Shown: piece after piece, positions 55,404 through 63,797 of the stretch | Layout of the letters: each line of letters begins with the position of its first letter | How positions within the stretch are numbered: position 1 is the first letter of the stretch | Notes under the pieces: generated by a model | The model's input: the letters and a program-made list of their open reading frames with translations, nothing else | Databases searched by the model: none | Told to the model about the DNA's origin: nothing | Assembly: GCA_039822785.1 (NCBI GenBank) | Contig: JBCBMO010000005.1 | Span: 372,001-436,000, forward strand | Reading direction: 5' to 3' | DNA from: Thermohalobaculum sp039822785 | Lineage (GTDB): Bacteria; Pseudomonadota; Alphaproteobacteria; Rhodobacterales; Rhodobacteraceae | Length of the DNA: 64,000 nucleotides | Made by a program: the position numbers and the translations under genes

Positions 55404-56320
55404 GCGACGGCCGCGAGCGGTGGGCGCTTTTCGAGCTTGAGGCGGTCGCGAACCTCGGCGGGGGTCAGGAGGCGGGCGCCCATGGCCTCGATGATCGTCA
55501 CCGCGCGCGCGACAAGCTCGGCGTTCGTGGCGAGATGGCCCTTGGCCAGCCAGAGGTTGTCCTCGAGCCCCACACGGACATGCCCGCCTGCCAGGACCGC
55601 GGCGGCGACATAGTTCATCTGATCGCGCCCGATGGAGAAGGCGGACCAGGTCCAACCCTCAGGGATGGCATTGACCATGGCCATCAGCGTGTTGAGGTCG
55701 TTCGGCGCGCCCCAGGGGATGCCCATGCAGAGCTGCGCCATGACCGGCGCCTCGATCACCCCCTCGGCGACCAGTTGCTTGGCGAGCCAGAGGTGCCCGG
55801 TGTCGAAGACCTCGATCTCCGGCCGCACACCCATGGCGGTCATGGCGGCTCCCATGGCGCGCAACATGCCGGGGGTGTTGGTCATGACGTAATCGGCCTC
55901 GGCGAAGTTCATGGTGCCGCAGTCGAGGGTGCAGATCTCGGGCCGGCAGGCGGCGATATGGGCCACCCGCTCGGACGCGGCGATCATGTCGGTGGCGGCG
56001 GTCAGCGGCAGCGGAGCCTCGGGCCCGCCGAAGACCAGATCCCCGCCCATACCTGCGGTCAGGTTGAGCACGACGTCGACCTCGGCGGCGCGGATGCGGT
56101 CCGTCACCTCGCGATAGAGCGCCGGATCGCGCGCGGGCGCCCCGGTTTCGGGGTCGCGGACATGGCAGTGGACAACGGCCGCCCCCGCCCGCGCCGCGGC
56201 GATCGCGCTGTCGGCGATCTCTGCTGGGCTGCGAGGCACATTGGGGCTGCGGTCCTGCGTGCCGCCCGAGCCGGTGACGGCGCAGGTGATGAAGACCTCA
56301 CGATTGGCGGTAAGGGGCAT
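55400..56320 (-). CDS. 3-keto acid cleavage enzyme (BKACE), likely dehydrocarnitine cleavage
   Basis: The 306-residue protein has the family features ITCAVTGSGGTQDRSPNVP, AGAAVVHCHVRDPETG (zinc His pair), VLNLTAGMGGD, and VRVGLEDNLWLAKG (conserved Glu-Asp). BKACE enzymes cleave beta-keto acids with acetyl-CoA to acetoacetate and a new acyl-CoA. Next to a carnitine-dehydrogenase/thioesterase fusion, the substrate is likely 3-dehydrocarnitine, giving acetoacetate and betainyl-CoA. ATG 56320 has a GAGGAG ribosome binding site and is chosen over a GC-rich upstream extension. Confidence 0.9.
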   Translation of the reverse strand: MPLTANREVFITCAVTGSGGTQDRSPNVPRSPAEIADSAIAAARAGAAVVHCHVRDPETGAPARDPALYREVTDRIRAAEVDVVLNLTAGMGGDLVFGGPEAPLPLTAATDMIAASERVAHIAACRPEICTLDCGTMNFAEADYVMTNTPGMLRAMGAAMTAMGVRPEIEVFDTGHLWLAKQLVAEGVIEAPVMAQLCMGIPWGAPNDLNTLMAMVNAIPEGWTWSAFSIGRDQMNYVAAAVLAGGHVRVGLEDNLWLAKGHLATNAELVARAVTIIEAMGARLLTPAEVRDRLKLEKRPPLAAVA

Positions 56321-56426
56321 CCGGGCGTCTCCTCGTTTTCGCGGGAGGGTGCGCCAACCCATGGGGCGATGTCAGGCAGGATACGACGCGGCCGGGTCGG
56401 ATTGCGTCGGCTTGCGGGCGGGGATC

Positions 56427-57371
56427 TCAGCCCTCGTTGATCGAGACGCGCCGGACGCTCTCGCGGTCGAGACTGCTGCTCAGCTCCTTCCGCGCCACCT
56501 CCACCACGATGGAGGAGAAGGCGTTCATGATCTCGCTCTTGGGCGCGCTCGACTGCCAGTACAGCGGCACGATCACCGAGGTGCCGGGATAGAGTTCCAC
56601 GAGGTCACCACTGGCGATGTAACGGCTCACGGTGTTGATCGGGTTCATGCCCCAACCCGCGCCGTTCAGCATGCAGGCGAGATAGCCGGTGAAGGAGGGC
56701 ATCCAGTGCCCAACCAGGGGTGCCGCATCGCCAAGGGCATTGCTGAGCCACTGGGTCGGAAGCTGATCCTTGCGATCGTAGACCAGGTGCGGGGCCTGGC
56801 GGATCGCGTCCATCGTCACGCCGTCGCGAAAGTACTTCGCCATGTATCGCGGTGTCGCGGTCGCCACGTATTCCATGTTGCCAAGGGGCACGATGCGGCA
56901 GCCGTGCAGCGGCGCGGCCTCCGCCGTGATCGCCGCCAGCGCTTCGCCGTTGCGCAGCCGATCCGCCGTGTACTCCTGATCGTCGGGAATGATGTCCAGG
57001 TGCAGGTTGAGCTGGTTGCCGGCCTTCTGCACGACTTCCGGAAACCAGGTCGCCAAGCTGTCGGAGTTCACGGCGATCCGGATCACGGCCGGGGCTCCGG
57101 CCTCCGACGTGCGGATGGAGGAGAGGTTCTTCTGCAGATCGTGTTCGAGGAGCTGCACGGTCTCCACGTGGCGATACAGGAACTGGCCGTACTCGGTGGC
57201 GACACAGGGTCGGCCCCGCACGATCAGCACCGCGCCGGTCTTCTCTTCCAGCAGTTTTATCCGCTGGCTGACAGCGGATTGCGTGATACGGAGTGACCTT
57301 GCGGCAGCTTCGAAGGTGCCCTCTCGGATCACGGCGGCGAGTGCCAGCAGCAACGGATAATCGAACTGCAT
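56427..57371 (-). CDS. LysR-family regulator, ArgP/IciA type
   Basis: The 314-residue LysR protein starts at ATG 57371. The N-terminal winged helix reads LLLALAAVIREGTFEAAARSLRITQSAVSQRIKLLEE, typical of ArgP. The effector domain (about 90-314) has ATWFPEVVQ, the family's usual pocket residues and an inner segment YMAKYFRDGV. ArgP-type regulators control lysine/arginine export or transport. Here no lysE lies adjacent; the gene is next to the carnitine operon (106 bases to the BKACE start) and the desaturase, so it might regulate either. Confidence 0.9.
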   Translation of the reverse strand: MQFDYPLLLALAAVIREGTFEAAARSLRITQSAVSQRIKLLEEKTGAVLIVRGRPCVATEYGQFLYRHVETVQLLEHDLQKNLSSIRTSEAGAPAVIRIAVNSDSLATWFPEVVQKAGNQLNLHLDIIPDDQEYTADRLRNGEALAAITAEAAPLHGCRIVPLGNMEYVATATPRYMAKYFRDGVTMDAIRQAPHLVYDRKDQLPTQWLSNALGDAAPLVGHWMPSFTGYLACMLNGAGWGMNPINTVSRYIASGDLVELYPGTSVIVPLYWQSSAPKSEIMNAFSSIVVEVARKELSSSLDRESVRRVSINEG

Positions 57372-57589
57372 TTCCACCCCCAATTTGTCATTAGCCCACC
57401 TTATGTATATGGCCGCTTTTTTCCTGCGGCAAACAATTTCTTGTGGCAACTATGCGGCAATCCACATCGCGAAATTACGAAGACTTATGTTGCGAGTAGC
57501 AACGCTGACAGACGGGAAATCTTTCTCATTTCAACAACTCCGGGTTGAACGCTATTTGAATCGCCATCAAGCAACTTTGGGGTGGTGAT
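57372..57589. promoter_or_regulatory. Divergent region LysR / desaturase with a palindrome
   Basis: The 218 bases between the divergent LysR gene and the desaturase are lower in GC than the surrounding genes. A palindrome GTTGC-GAGTA-GCAAC lies at 57489-57503, a plausible LysR-type or other regulator site. I see no confident -35/-10 pair. The desaturase leader ends with GGGGTGGTGAT before ATG 57590. Confidence 0.35.
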
Positions 57590-58513
57590 ATGTCAGGACA
57601 ATCAGTGCGGCAGCACTTCATGCGGGAGTTCAAGGGGCTCGGCAGTTACTCTCTCACTCGTGCAATGCTCGTGATAACGGGCTACATCTTTCAGATCTTT
57701 GTCGCTTTCGGGATCGGTTACTGGCTTCTGCATGAACCGTTCGCAGTTTGGAATGTCCTCGGTATCGTCTGTGTGATTGGCTTCATCGGCACGCGACTGC
57801 GTGGATTTAACAATATCGTGCATGAGTGTTCGCACTTCACCTTTGTTGAGAAGCGTGAAGACAATGTGCTTCTGGGCAGTATTTGTGCATCTCTGGTCCT
57901 TTCGTGCTTCAAGGACTACCGGGAGGAGCACATGACGCACCACATGCACTTGGGCGACTATGACAAGGACATGGATCTGCACGGCATCCGGGATCTTCGG
58001 ATCGAGGATCCGCTCACCCCGCGGGTAATTCTGCGCCATTTGGTGACGCCTTTCCTGGGCCTGCACCTGCCCTACTATCTTGGCGCTAATCTGTCGGACT
58101 CGGACGGCCGTCACTTTCAGGTCATGAAGATCGCCATAATCGCGCTGGCGGCGGCCTTCTTGATTGTCGACCCGCTGACAGCGATTCTTCTTGTCTGGGC
58201 GCCGTATGTGCTGGCCTACTCGGCCATCAACTACTGGACCGACTGCATCGACCATGGCGGTCTGATCGAGAACGACGATGCCCTCCAAAGCTCACGCAAT
58301 GTGACCGTGCCCGGTGCGATGCGCTGGCTGCTGTTTCCGCGGAACGATTGTTACCACCTCGTGCACCATCTCTTCCCCGGCGTGCCAGCGGCGCATTTGA
58401 GCAGCTGCCACGAAAAGCTCCTGGCGCATCCCGCTTATCGCGCCCAGGTCGCGAACGAGGGCGAACGCCCCGCGACGGAGAGCGGCGAGCCCGAGAGCGT
58501 CCGCACCGTTTGA
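57590..58513 (+). CDS. Membrane fatty acid desaturase family protein
   Basis: The 307-residue protein has four to six predicted membrane helices and the three histidine boxes of di-iron desaturases: HECSHF, HMTHHMHLG (HxxHH type) and HLVHHLF. These bind the di-iron centre that activates oxygen. The family includes fatty acyl desaturases and lipid-hydroxylating relatives; the substrate is unknown. A typical intrinsic terminator follows at 58533. The base composition is lower in GC than most of the window. Confidence 0.9.
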   Translation: MSGQSVRQHFMREFKGLGSYSLTRAMLVITGYIFQIFVAFGIGYWLLHEPFAVWNVLGIVCVIGFIGTRLRGFNNIVHECSHFTFVEKREDNVLLGSICASLVLSCFKDYREEHMTHHMHLGDYDKDMDLHGIRDLRIEDPLTPRVILRHLVTPFLGLHLPYYLGANLSDSDGRHFQVMKIAIIALAAAFLIVDPLTAILLVWAPYVLAYSAINYWTDCIDHGGLIENDDALQSSRNVTVPGAMRWLLFPRNDCYHLVHHLFPGVPAAHLSSCHEKLLAHPAYRAQVANEGERPATESGEPESVRTV

Positions 58514-58532
58514 TCCGCTGCATCATGACAAC

Positions 58533-58558
58533 AGTGGCGCCCATCGGGCGCCACTTTT
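58533..58558 (+). terminator. Intrinsic terminator after the desaturase gene
   Basis: The arms AGTGGCGCCC (58533-58542) and GGGCGCCACT (58546-58555) are perfect reverse complements with an ATC loop, followed by TTT. This is the clearest factor-independent terminator in the window. Confidence 0.92.
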
Positions 58559-58634
58559 CGCGTGAAGAACCACGGCAGTTTTACGGCGAAACTCAATTGT
58601 GATAAGAAATCTCTAGCAGGAATTAGGAGCTTTC

Positions 58635-58904
58635 ATGAAAAATTCTGATGGAGCCATCGCTGCGAGTGACCCAACGTCACTGCTCGATGACGCTAAGACA
58701 TGCGCCTACCTGCTCAACGACGCGCTGGAATGCGCGGACGTTGCTGAAGTCGCGGCGGCCGTCCGTATCGTGCAACGGTCGCATGGCTCCACGGTTCATG
58801 GCATCGGCCCGATGACCAGCATGACCGTCGCTGAAATGCTGGATGTGCTTGAAAACGCTGGGGTTCAGCTCGTCGCAATCCCCAAGCACCGCCGACGCGC
58901 CTAG
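58635..58904 (+). CDS. Small antitoxin-like protein (putative addiction-module antidote type)
   Basis: The 89-residue protein starts at ATG 58635 with GGAATTAGGAG upstream. Its pattern (YLLNDALECADVAEVAAAVRIVQRSHG, then MTVAEMLDVLENAGVQLVAIP) resembles the HigA-like or HI1420-type addiction antidote family, which has a YL-x-x-AL-E start and a final L-x-x-L-x-x-AGV-x-L. The helix-turn-helix core usual between these parts is shortened or missing here. No toxin gene is adjacent. The assignment is tentative. Confidence 0.55.
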   Translation: MKNSDGAIAASDPTSLLDDAKTCAYLLNDALECADVAEVAAAVRIVQRSHGSTVHGIGPMTSMTVAEMLDVLENAGVQLVAIPKHRRRA

Positions 58905-59284
58905 GCGCTTCAGCCTCTCGCGCCGCCGCTGGACCGAATGCCTAGGCGGCGCAATCCCCAGATCTCCCACTCTCCGAGCCTAGTGACGCAGCGGCAAAAC
59001 CCGCGGCGCCGTCGGCGTGAGCGGCGATCGGGCCTGCGATTTCCTTCATCGCCGCTTATGGCTCGATCAGTCTCGATTCGGCGATCATCGATAAGAACGC
59101 GACAGCGGCGACGCGACGGATGGATGCTGTGTTCCGGGCGCGTCTCGCCGCCAGATCTGGTATCGTTGTTCAGCGACGGGCGGCTTCTTTGGCTCAGAAA
59201 CATCGCCTGTGTCGCGTATCACAGCGAGCTGAAGCGTCCCGACACACGTTCTTCGCAGAACAGCGCCCTCAGAGGACCCGAACC
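58905..59284. other. 380-bp noncoding leader region upstream of the chaperone gene
   Basis: I find no supported gene in this region. It contains a perfect 9-bp inverted repeat AGCGGCGAT (59020-59028) / ATCGCCGCT (59048-59056) with a 19-base loop, which could form an RNA hairpin or bind a regulator. Open frames that continue into the chaperone gene upstream of ATG 59285 have no similarity and poor composition. The region is the likely promoter of the chaperone-effector pair; no tts-box-like site known from rhizobia is visible. Confidence 0.45.
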
Positions 59285-59773
59285 ATGATCATCTCCTACG
59301 ACAGCGTCGCGACCCTGCTCGTCGCTCTTGGTCGCAAATTCGATCTCACCGCCGTTTCGCAGTACGACGAGGACCAATCTTGGCTGATCGAGGTCGGCGA
59401 GGATTTGGAGATCATCGTCACCTACCGAGAGGACGAGGCCGCGCTGCGCCTGGAGGGTATGGTCGGCCCGCTCGGCGACAACGACCGCGAGGCGACCTTC
59501 GGCTTCCTGCTCCAATACAACCGCTTCTGGCGCGAGACGGGCGGCACTTACCTGTCGCTGACCCCGGATACGGGAGAGGTCATCCTGATGCGGGACATGA
59601 CCTTGATGAACCTCGACGGCGCCCGGCTCGACGATACGGTCGGCCAGTTCATCCATGTGATCGCCTCGCTCCGCGGCATGCTGCGCATCGGCACGATGAG
59701 CACCGGCGCGACGGTCAACACCGCGACGACGGCACAACCGGCGCAGGGCGACGAACACCTGATGCGCATCTGA
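59285..59773 (+). CDS. CesT-type type III secretion chaperone
   Basis: The 162-residue acidic protein has the CesT/SycE chaperone pattern: a first helix (VATLLVALGRKFDL), then strands (SWLIEVGEDLEIIVTYRED), a central helix with the family feature NRFWRETGGTYLSL, strands TGEVILMRDM and a final helix (FIHVIASLRGML). Such chaperones are small dimers that keep one effector unfolded and hand it to the type III secretion apparatus. The next gene is a large effector-like protein 70 bases downstream, the usual order. ATG 59285 is chosen because the fold begins there. No secretion apparatus genes are in the window. Confidence 0.85.
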   Translation: MIISYDSVATLLVALGRKFDLTAVSQYDEDQSWLIEVGEDLEIIVTYREDEAALRLEGMVGPLGDNDREATFGFLLQYNRFWRETGGTYLSLTPDTGEVILMRDMTLMNLDGARLDDTVGQFIHVIASLRGMLRIGTMSTGATVNTATTAQPAQGDEHLMRI

Positions 59774-59843
59774 TTGAGCGGCGGGATCGAGATCTCGCCT
59801 CGGTCCTCATGAGGACGCTGGAACAAGACTAAGGAGGCAAGCC

Positions 59844-62591
59844 ATGGCTGGTGGCGGAAGCATCGCAGGCGGCGCTGGGTACATCAAGAACGTCAACACG
59901 CTGCTCGACAAGGCTGAGAGCAGCAAGGGGCACTACGCAAAAATCGACGTCGGGACCGCTGGCAAGATCGACGTGCAGATGGTCAAGGGCAGCCCCTGGT
60001 TCAGCAGCACGCAGCAGCGCAAGGCCGATCTGACGGCGTCTACGAACGTCGTTAAGGAGATGATCAACGCGAGCTTCCCGAAGACGGAGGTCATCTCCGA
60101 CACGGGTCAGCGCATGAGCTTGGCCGATTGGGTGATGGAGAACCGATCCGGCAGCAGCTTCAAGCTGAACGCAAAGGCATTCCGGGAGATCAACAGCCTG
60201 ATCTCAGAAGGGCTAACCAAGGCCCTGCAGGACAAGACGACGCCGCTGTCGCCGCAGTCGGTCAAGCAGCTCAAGGACGCTCTCTGGCTGGGTGATCGCA
60301 CCAAGGACAAGCAGGACAGTCAGCGCACGGCAGCCAAGGCCCAGCGGATGCTGGACCACGGGCGCAGCGCGTACTGCGGGCGCACGAAGCTCGCCGAGAC
60401 CATCAAGGCAGACGTCGAAACGCAGCTACGGGCGCTCGGCATGGACTTTTCGGACGGCGGCGCCACGATCCTGAAGATCATCGACGACAGCATTGGCACC
60501 CCGGTGAACGGCCTTACCGAGACCTTCATCGAAGAGAGCTGGGACAAGGCCAAGGCTGCTCTAGAGAGTGAGGGTCTGGACATCCTCACCAACGACCACC
60601 CGGCGACGGATCGGCTCAAGAGCTTCTCGGACCTGGGGCGGGCGATCAAGACGAACGCCGGACATGCCGGCTACCTCCTGGCGCGCACGAAGGACAACCG
60701 TGACCTGAGTGACGTCATGGAGACGACCCAACAGCAAGCGGACCTGGTGCGCGTGCTCGAGAGCACCGACCGAACCATGAATGCCGTCATCAAGTACCAC
60801 GCCGAGAGCAACCTGCGCGACACGCAGGAGACCAAGCTTCTGCTTGGCCGGCTGCAGAGCGACATGAACAAGGTGATGGAACAGGCGCAGGTCGCCGAGC
60901 GCACCGGCCGCAAGGGAATTGCGAATGAGCTGAAGCTGGTCGCCGGCAAGATCTATGACACGGCGATGAAGCTGACGCCGATGCCAGACCGCAACGATCT
61001 GGCCCTCCGCCCGCCGATGACGACCAATCCGGCGCTGCTTGACGCGCCAGCAGAGCTGCACAACGCTGAGGCGCTGCCGTTCAACGGTGTCAGAGCGCCC
61101 AACCGTCAGGTTCTCTTCAGCGGCAGTAATGAGCGGAAAACCGCACTGAACGACCTGTTCCAGGACTACAACCGGGCGATCGCCGAGGTGAAGACGGCAC
61201 AGGCACGCTTCAAGGCGGAACCGAACGGCGCAACCGATGCTAACCTTGCATCACTCGGCAAGGCGCTGAACAAGGCGCGGGAACTGGGCGACGCCCTGAG
61301 CACCAAACTCGACCGGGCCGAGAGCTACCACACCCGCCGGTCAGAGAGCATGGGCCTGTTCGGGCATCTCTTCGGCTGGAGCCATAAGCAGGACGTGCAC
61401 GCCAAGACGGCACAGAACAAGGCCACCCAAGTGCGCAGCCAGATGAGCCAGCTCAAGCAGCTCAACATGATGGTCGGCATTGCGAACGATCAGCGCAACA
61501 GCCCGGTGCAAATGCGCCGCACGGACGACAAGGACGAGGCGGCACGCCAGCAGCGCCAGGCGAACCCGCTGCAGCCGAGCGTGCCCAACACAGACCCCCA
61601 AGCGGTTGGGGAGGCGAACAAGCTCTGCCGCGATAACTTCGAGCAGAGCTGCCAGGTCATTGCCGGCAACAACAACCAGCCCGTGAGCAACGTTCAAGTG
61701 AGCGTGGTGGATGACGAGATCCTGAGCACCTCAACTGACAGCACGTACCTCGATGATTTGGGTGATCAAATCCAGCAGGGGCAGTTCGATTACCTCAATC
61801 GGATCGCCGCAGGCCCGCCGAAGAACGATGTGAAGGTTATCGTCGACGATGAGATAGACGTTGAGAGCACAATTAGCTCCGATACCGGAATACAACCGGA
61901 GAGTGATCTTGAATCAAACGATGACTTTGAACAGATCAAGATCATCATGAACAAAAGCATCTCAGATCTCGAATCGGAGATCGATGACGAGATCGGGCTT
62001 GGAAAGAAACCAGACACCCCTTTCATCGACCGTGGCGCTGATCCTGAGCAGATATTGCGCGACATACAAGATCGATTGGATGCTTACTATCCAGAGTACA
62101 AAGATGAGGATAACGCAACCACGAAGATCCGCGAATATGTTGGGGATGTGCTCAAGGGCGAGCGCCAGTTTGTCGGGAGTGACTTCAAAGACTTGGTGAT
62201 CAACCTTGAAGATCAGGACACTGAAGCGCGCAAAGAACTCGACAAGCTTAGGGATGTGAACGCCATGCGCCTGTCCGATCTGCAGAGCAACGATGAGATC
62301 GTGCGGCAGGCCGAACCCGTCGTTGCCAACCGCACCATGTTCTTGAACAGCGTTCAAGAACTGCTCCAGTACGAGGACGATGTTGCAGCCTTGGTCGAGT
62401 TCTCCGTGAACGCGCAGGCTGCCGCCAAGAGCGATCTAGGCAGCGTGGTTGCCGATAACAAAGAAATCGTGATCGACAAGCAGATCGTGCAGAACGACGT
62501 CAGTGCCGCTGCGAATGACCCGGTGATCAATGAGACCGCGGGCAAGGACGGTGAGGACGGTGCTCTGCCGGGGGTCGACACGCCGCAGTGA
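59844..62591 (+). CDS. Putative type III secretion effector, 915 residues, unknown domains
   Basis: The protein starts at ATG 59844 behind a strong AAGGAGG and follows a chaperone gene. The N-terminus is Gly/Ser-rich and flexible (MAGGGSIAGGAGYIKNV), as expected of a secretion signal. The body is charged, helical and rich in Lys/Asp/Gln (long coiled-coil-like parts, about 200-580). The acidic C-terminal third has an internal repeat VVDDEI / IVDDEI at residues 621-626 and 666-671, and ends with Asn/Asp-rich segments. No enzymatic motif is recognised. Base composition is clearly lower in GC than the window average, suggesting acquisition. The effector role is inferred from the chaperone neighbour. 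Confidence 0.7.
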   Translation: MAGGGSIAGGAGYIKNVNTLLDKAESSKGHYAKIDVGTAGKIDVQMVKGSPWFSSTQQRKADLTASTNVVKEMINASFPKTEVISDTGQRMSLADWVMENRSGSSFKLNAKAFREINSLISEGLTKALQDKTTPLSPQSVKQLKDALWLGDRTKDKQDSQRTAAKAQRMLDHGRSAYCGRTKLAETIKADVETQLRALGMDFSDGGATILKIIDDSIGTPVNGLTETFIEESWDKAKAALESEGLDILTNDHPATDRLKSFSDLGRAIKTNAGHAGYLLARTKDNRDLSDVMETTQQQADLVRVLESTDRTMNAVIKYHAESNLRDTQETKLLLGRLQSDMNKVMEQAQVAERTGRKGIANELKLVAGKIYDTAMKLTPMPDRNDLALRPPMTTNPALLDAPAELHNAEALPFNGVRAPNRQVLFSGSNERKTALNDLFQDYNRAIAEVKTAQARFKAEPNGATDANLASLGKALNKARELGDALSTKLDRAESYHTRRSESMGLFGHLFGWSHKQDVHAKTAQNKATQVRSQMSQLKQLNMMVGIANDQRNSPVQMRRTDDKDEAARQQRQANPLQPSVPNTDPQAVGEANKLCRDNFEQSCQVIAGNNNQPVSNVQVSVVDDEILSTSTDSTYLDDLGDQIQQGQFDYLNRIAAGPPKNDVKVIVDDEIDVESTISSDTGIQPESDLESNDDFEQIKIIMNKSISDLESEIDDEIGLGKKPDTPFIDRGADPEQILRDIQDRLDAYYPEYKDEDNATTKIREYVGDVLKGERQFVGSDFKDLVINLEDQDTEARKELDKLRDVNAMRLSDLQSNDEIVRQAEPVVANRTMFLNSVQELLQYEDDVAALVEFSVNAQAAAKSDLGSVVADNKEIVIDKQIVQNDVSAAANDPVINETAGKDGEDGALPGVDTPQ

Positions 62592-62658
62592 CGCTCAGAC
62601 GAGCTGCCGGGCGGTGTGACCCACGGGGAGAAGACGGCGCTCTTACGACCACACCGCC

Positions 62659-62695
62659 GTGAGGGTGGCGCCGCGGCGCCGCCCTCACCCTTTTT
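62659..62695. terminator. Intrinsic terminator after the effector gene
   Basis: The stem GTGAGGG (62659-62665) / CCCTCAC (62682-62688), with an inner GGCGCC palindrome, is followed by CCTTTTT. It lies between the effector gene and the convergent bciA gene and may serve both. Confidence 0.9.
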
Positions 62696-62700
62696 CGCCG

Positions 62701-63705
62701 TCAGAACACGGCATGGGCGCCCAGGTCGGTCTCGACCTCGCCCGCGATGAGCCGTCTGTAGTGGTCCTCGAGCCTGTCGCTGCCGGTCTCCGGCGTCGCC
62801 TCCGCGTCGTAGAGGCCTGTTTCAGCGTTCAGCCACAGCATCGACTGGGTCGCGTAGTAGCGGCCGATGCGCGCCAGTTCCGCCTTGGCCGCCAGGCGCG
62901 GCACCAGCCGGCCGCCGAGCGACAGCATCGCCACGATCCCGTCGAGGAGGGCGACCGGCACCCGGCGCACCGGTATCTCGCGACCCAGCAGGCGCGAGAG
63001 CATCGCGGCCTGATCGAGTGGCGTGATTGCGGGGCCGGGCCCGCCGATGGGCAGGATGCGGTTGCCCGGATCCGCGAGGTATTGGGCCAGATAAAGGCCA
63101 AGATCCCGGTCGCTGATCGGCTTGCAGGCGGTCAGCCGACCATCGCCGAATGCCAGGAAGGCCTTGCCGCTTTGCACCCGCGCCACCTGACCCGAGAGCG
63201 ACTTGAAGAAGGCAGTCGGCCGGACGATCGCGTAGTCGAGACCGGAGGCGATCACCGCCGCCTCCGCCGCCAGTTTGGCCCGCTGGAACGCGAGCATCGG
63301 CCGCTGCACGCAGATCGCCGAGAGGAGAACCACGCGTCGGGCCCCAGCCTCCGCAGCAACCTCCAGCGCATCGACGGTGGCGCGGTGATCCACGGCCCAG
63401 GCGTCGCTCGGCAAACCGCTGCGCGAGGCGAGGCAGGAGACAAGCGCATCGAAGCGCTCGCCCTGGATCGCGCGGTCGCGCAGGGAGCGCGGGTCGGTCA
63501 CCTCCGCCTCCCGCATCACGGCGGTCTCGGGAAGCCGCGGCCGCGCTGCCTTGGGCCGGAGGGGGCAGACGACCGTGTGACCGCGGGCGGCAAGCGCTGC
63601 GGCGGTGGCCTGGCCGATGGTGCCGCTGGCTCCGAGCAGCAGGACGCGCTGGCCTGAGCCCTTGGAAACCGCGCGCGGCGTGGCACTGAAGGTGGCGCTG
63701 TCCAA
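62701..63705 (-). CDS. bciA: Divinyl protochlorophyllide/chlorophyllide 8-vinyl reductase, BciA type
   Basis: The 334-residue NAD(P)H-dependent Rossmann-fold protein has LLLGASGTIGQATAAALAARG, then ALVSCLASRSGLPSDAWAVDH, SAICVQRPMLAFQRAKLAAE, RPTAFFKSLSGQV and the conserved C-terminal half with IGRYYATQSMLW and YDAEATPETGSDRLED. This full-length pattern is that of BciA, which reduces the 8-vinyl group in bacteriochlorophyll synthesis. Its presence suggests a phototroph, but no other pigment gene is in the window. It is convergent with the effector gene. Confidence 0.9.
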   Translation of the reverse strand: MDSATFSATPRAVSKGSGQRVLLLGASGTIGQATAAALAARGHTVVCPLRPKAARPRLPETAVMREAEVTDPRSLRDRAIQGERFDALVSCLASRSGLPSDAWAVDHRATVDALEVAAEAGARRVVLLSAICVQRPMLAFQRAKLAAEAAVIASGLDYAIVRPTAFFKSLSGQVARVQSGKAFLAFGDGRLTACKPISDRDLGLYLAQYLADPGNRILPIGGPGPAITPLDQAAMLSRLLGREIPVRRVPVALLDGIVAMLSLGGRLVPRLAAKAELARIGRYYATQSMLWLNAETGLYDAEATPETGSDRLEDHYRRLIAGEVETDLGAHAVF

Positions 63706-63797
63706 GTCCGATCTCCCGCGCTTGCCCGAGCCCCCAGCAATGCCCAGGCCGCATCATGACCCGCGCCTTTAGTCGGTGGAAGCTCAGCGTCCCCTGG

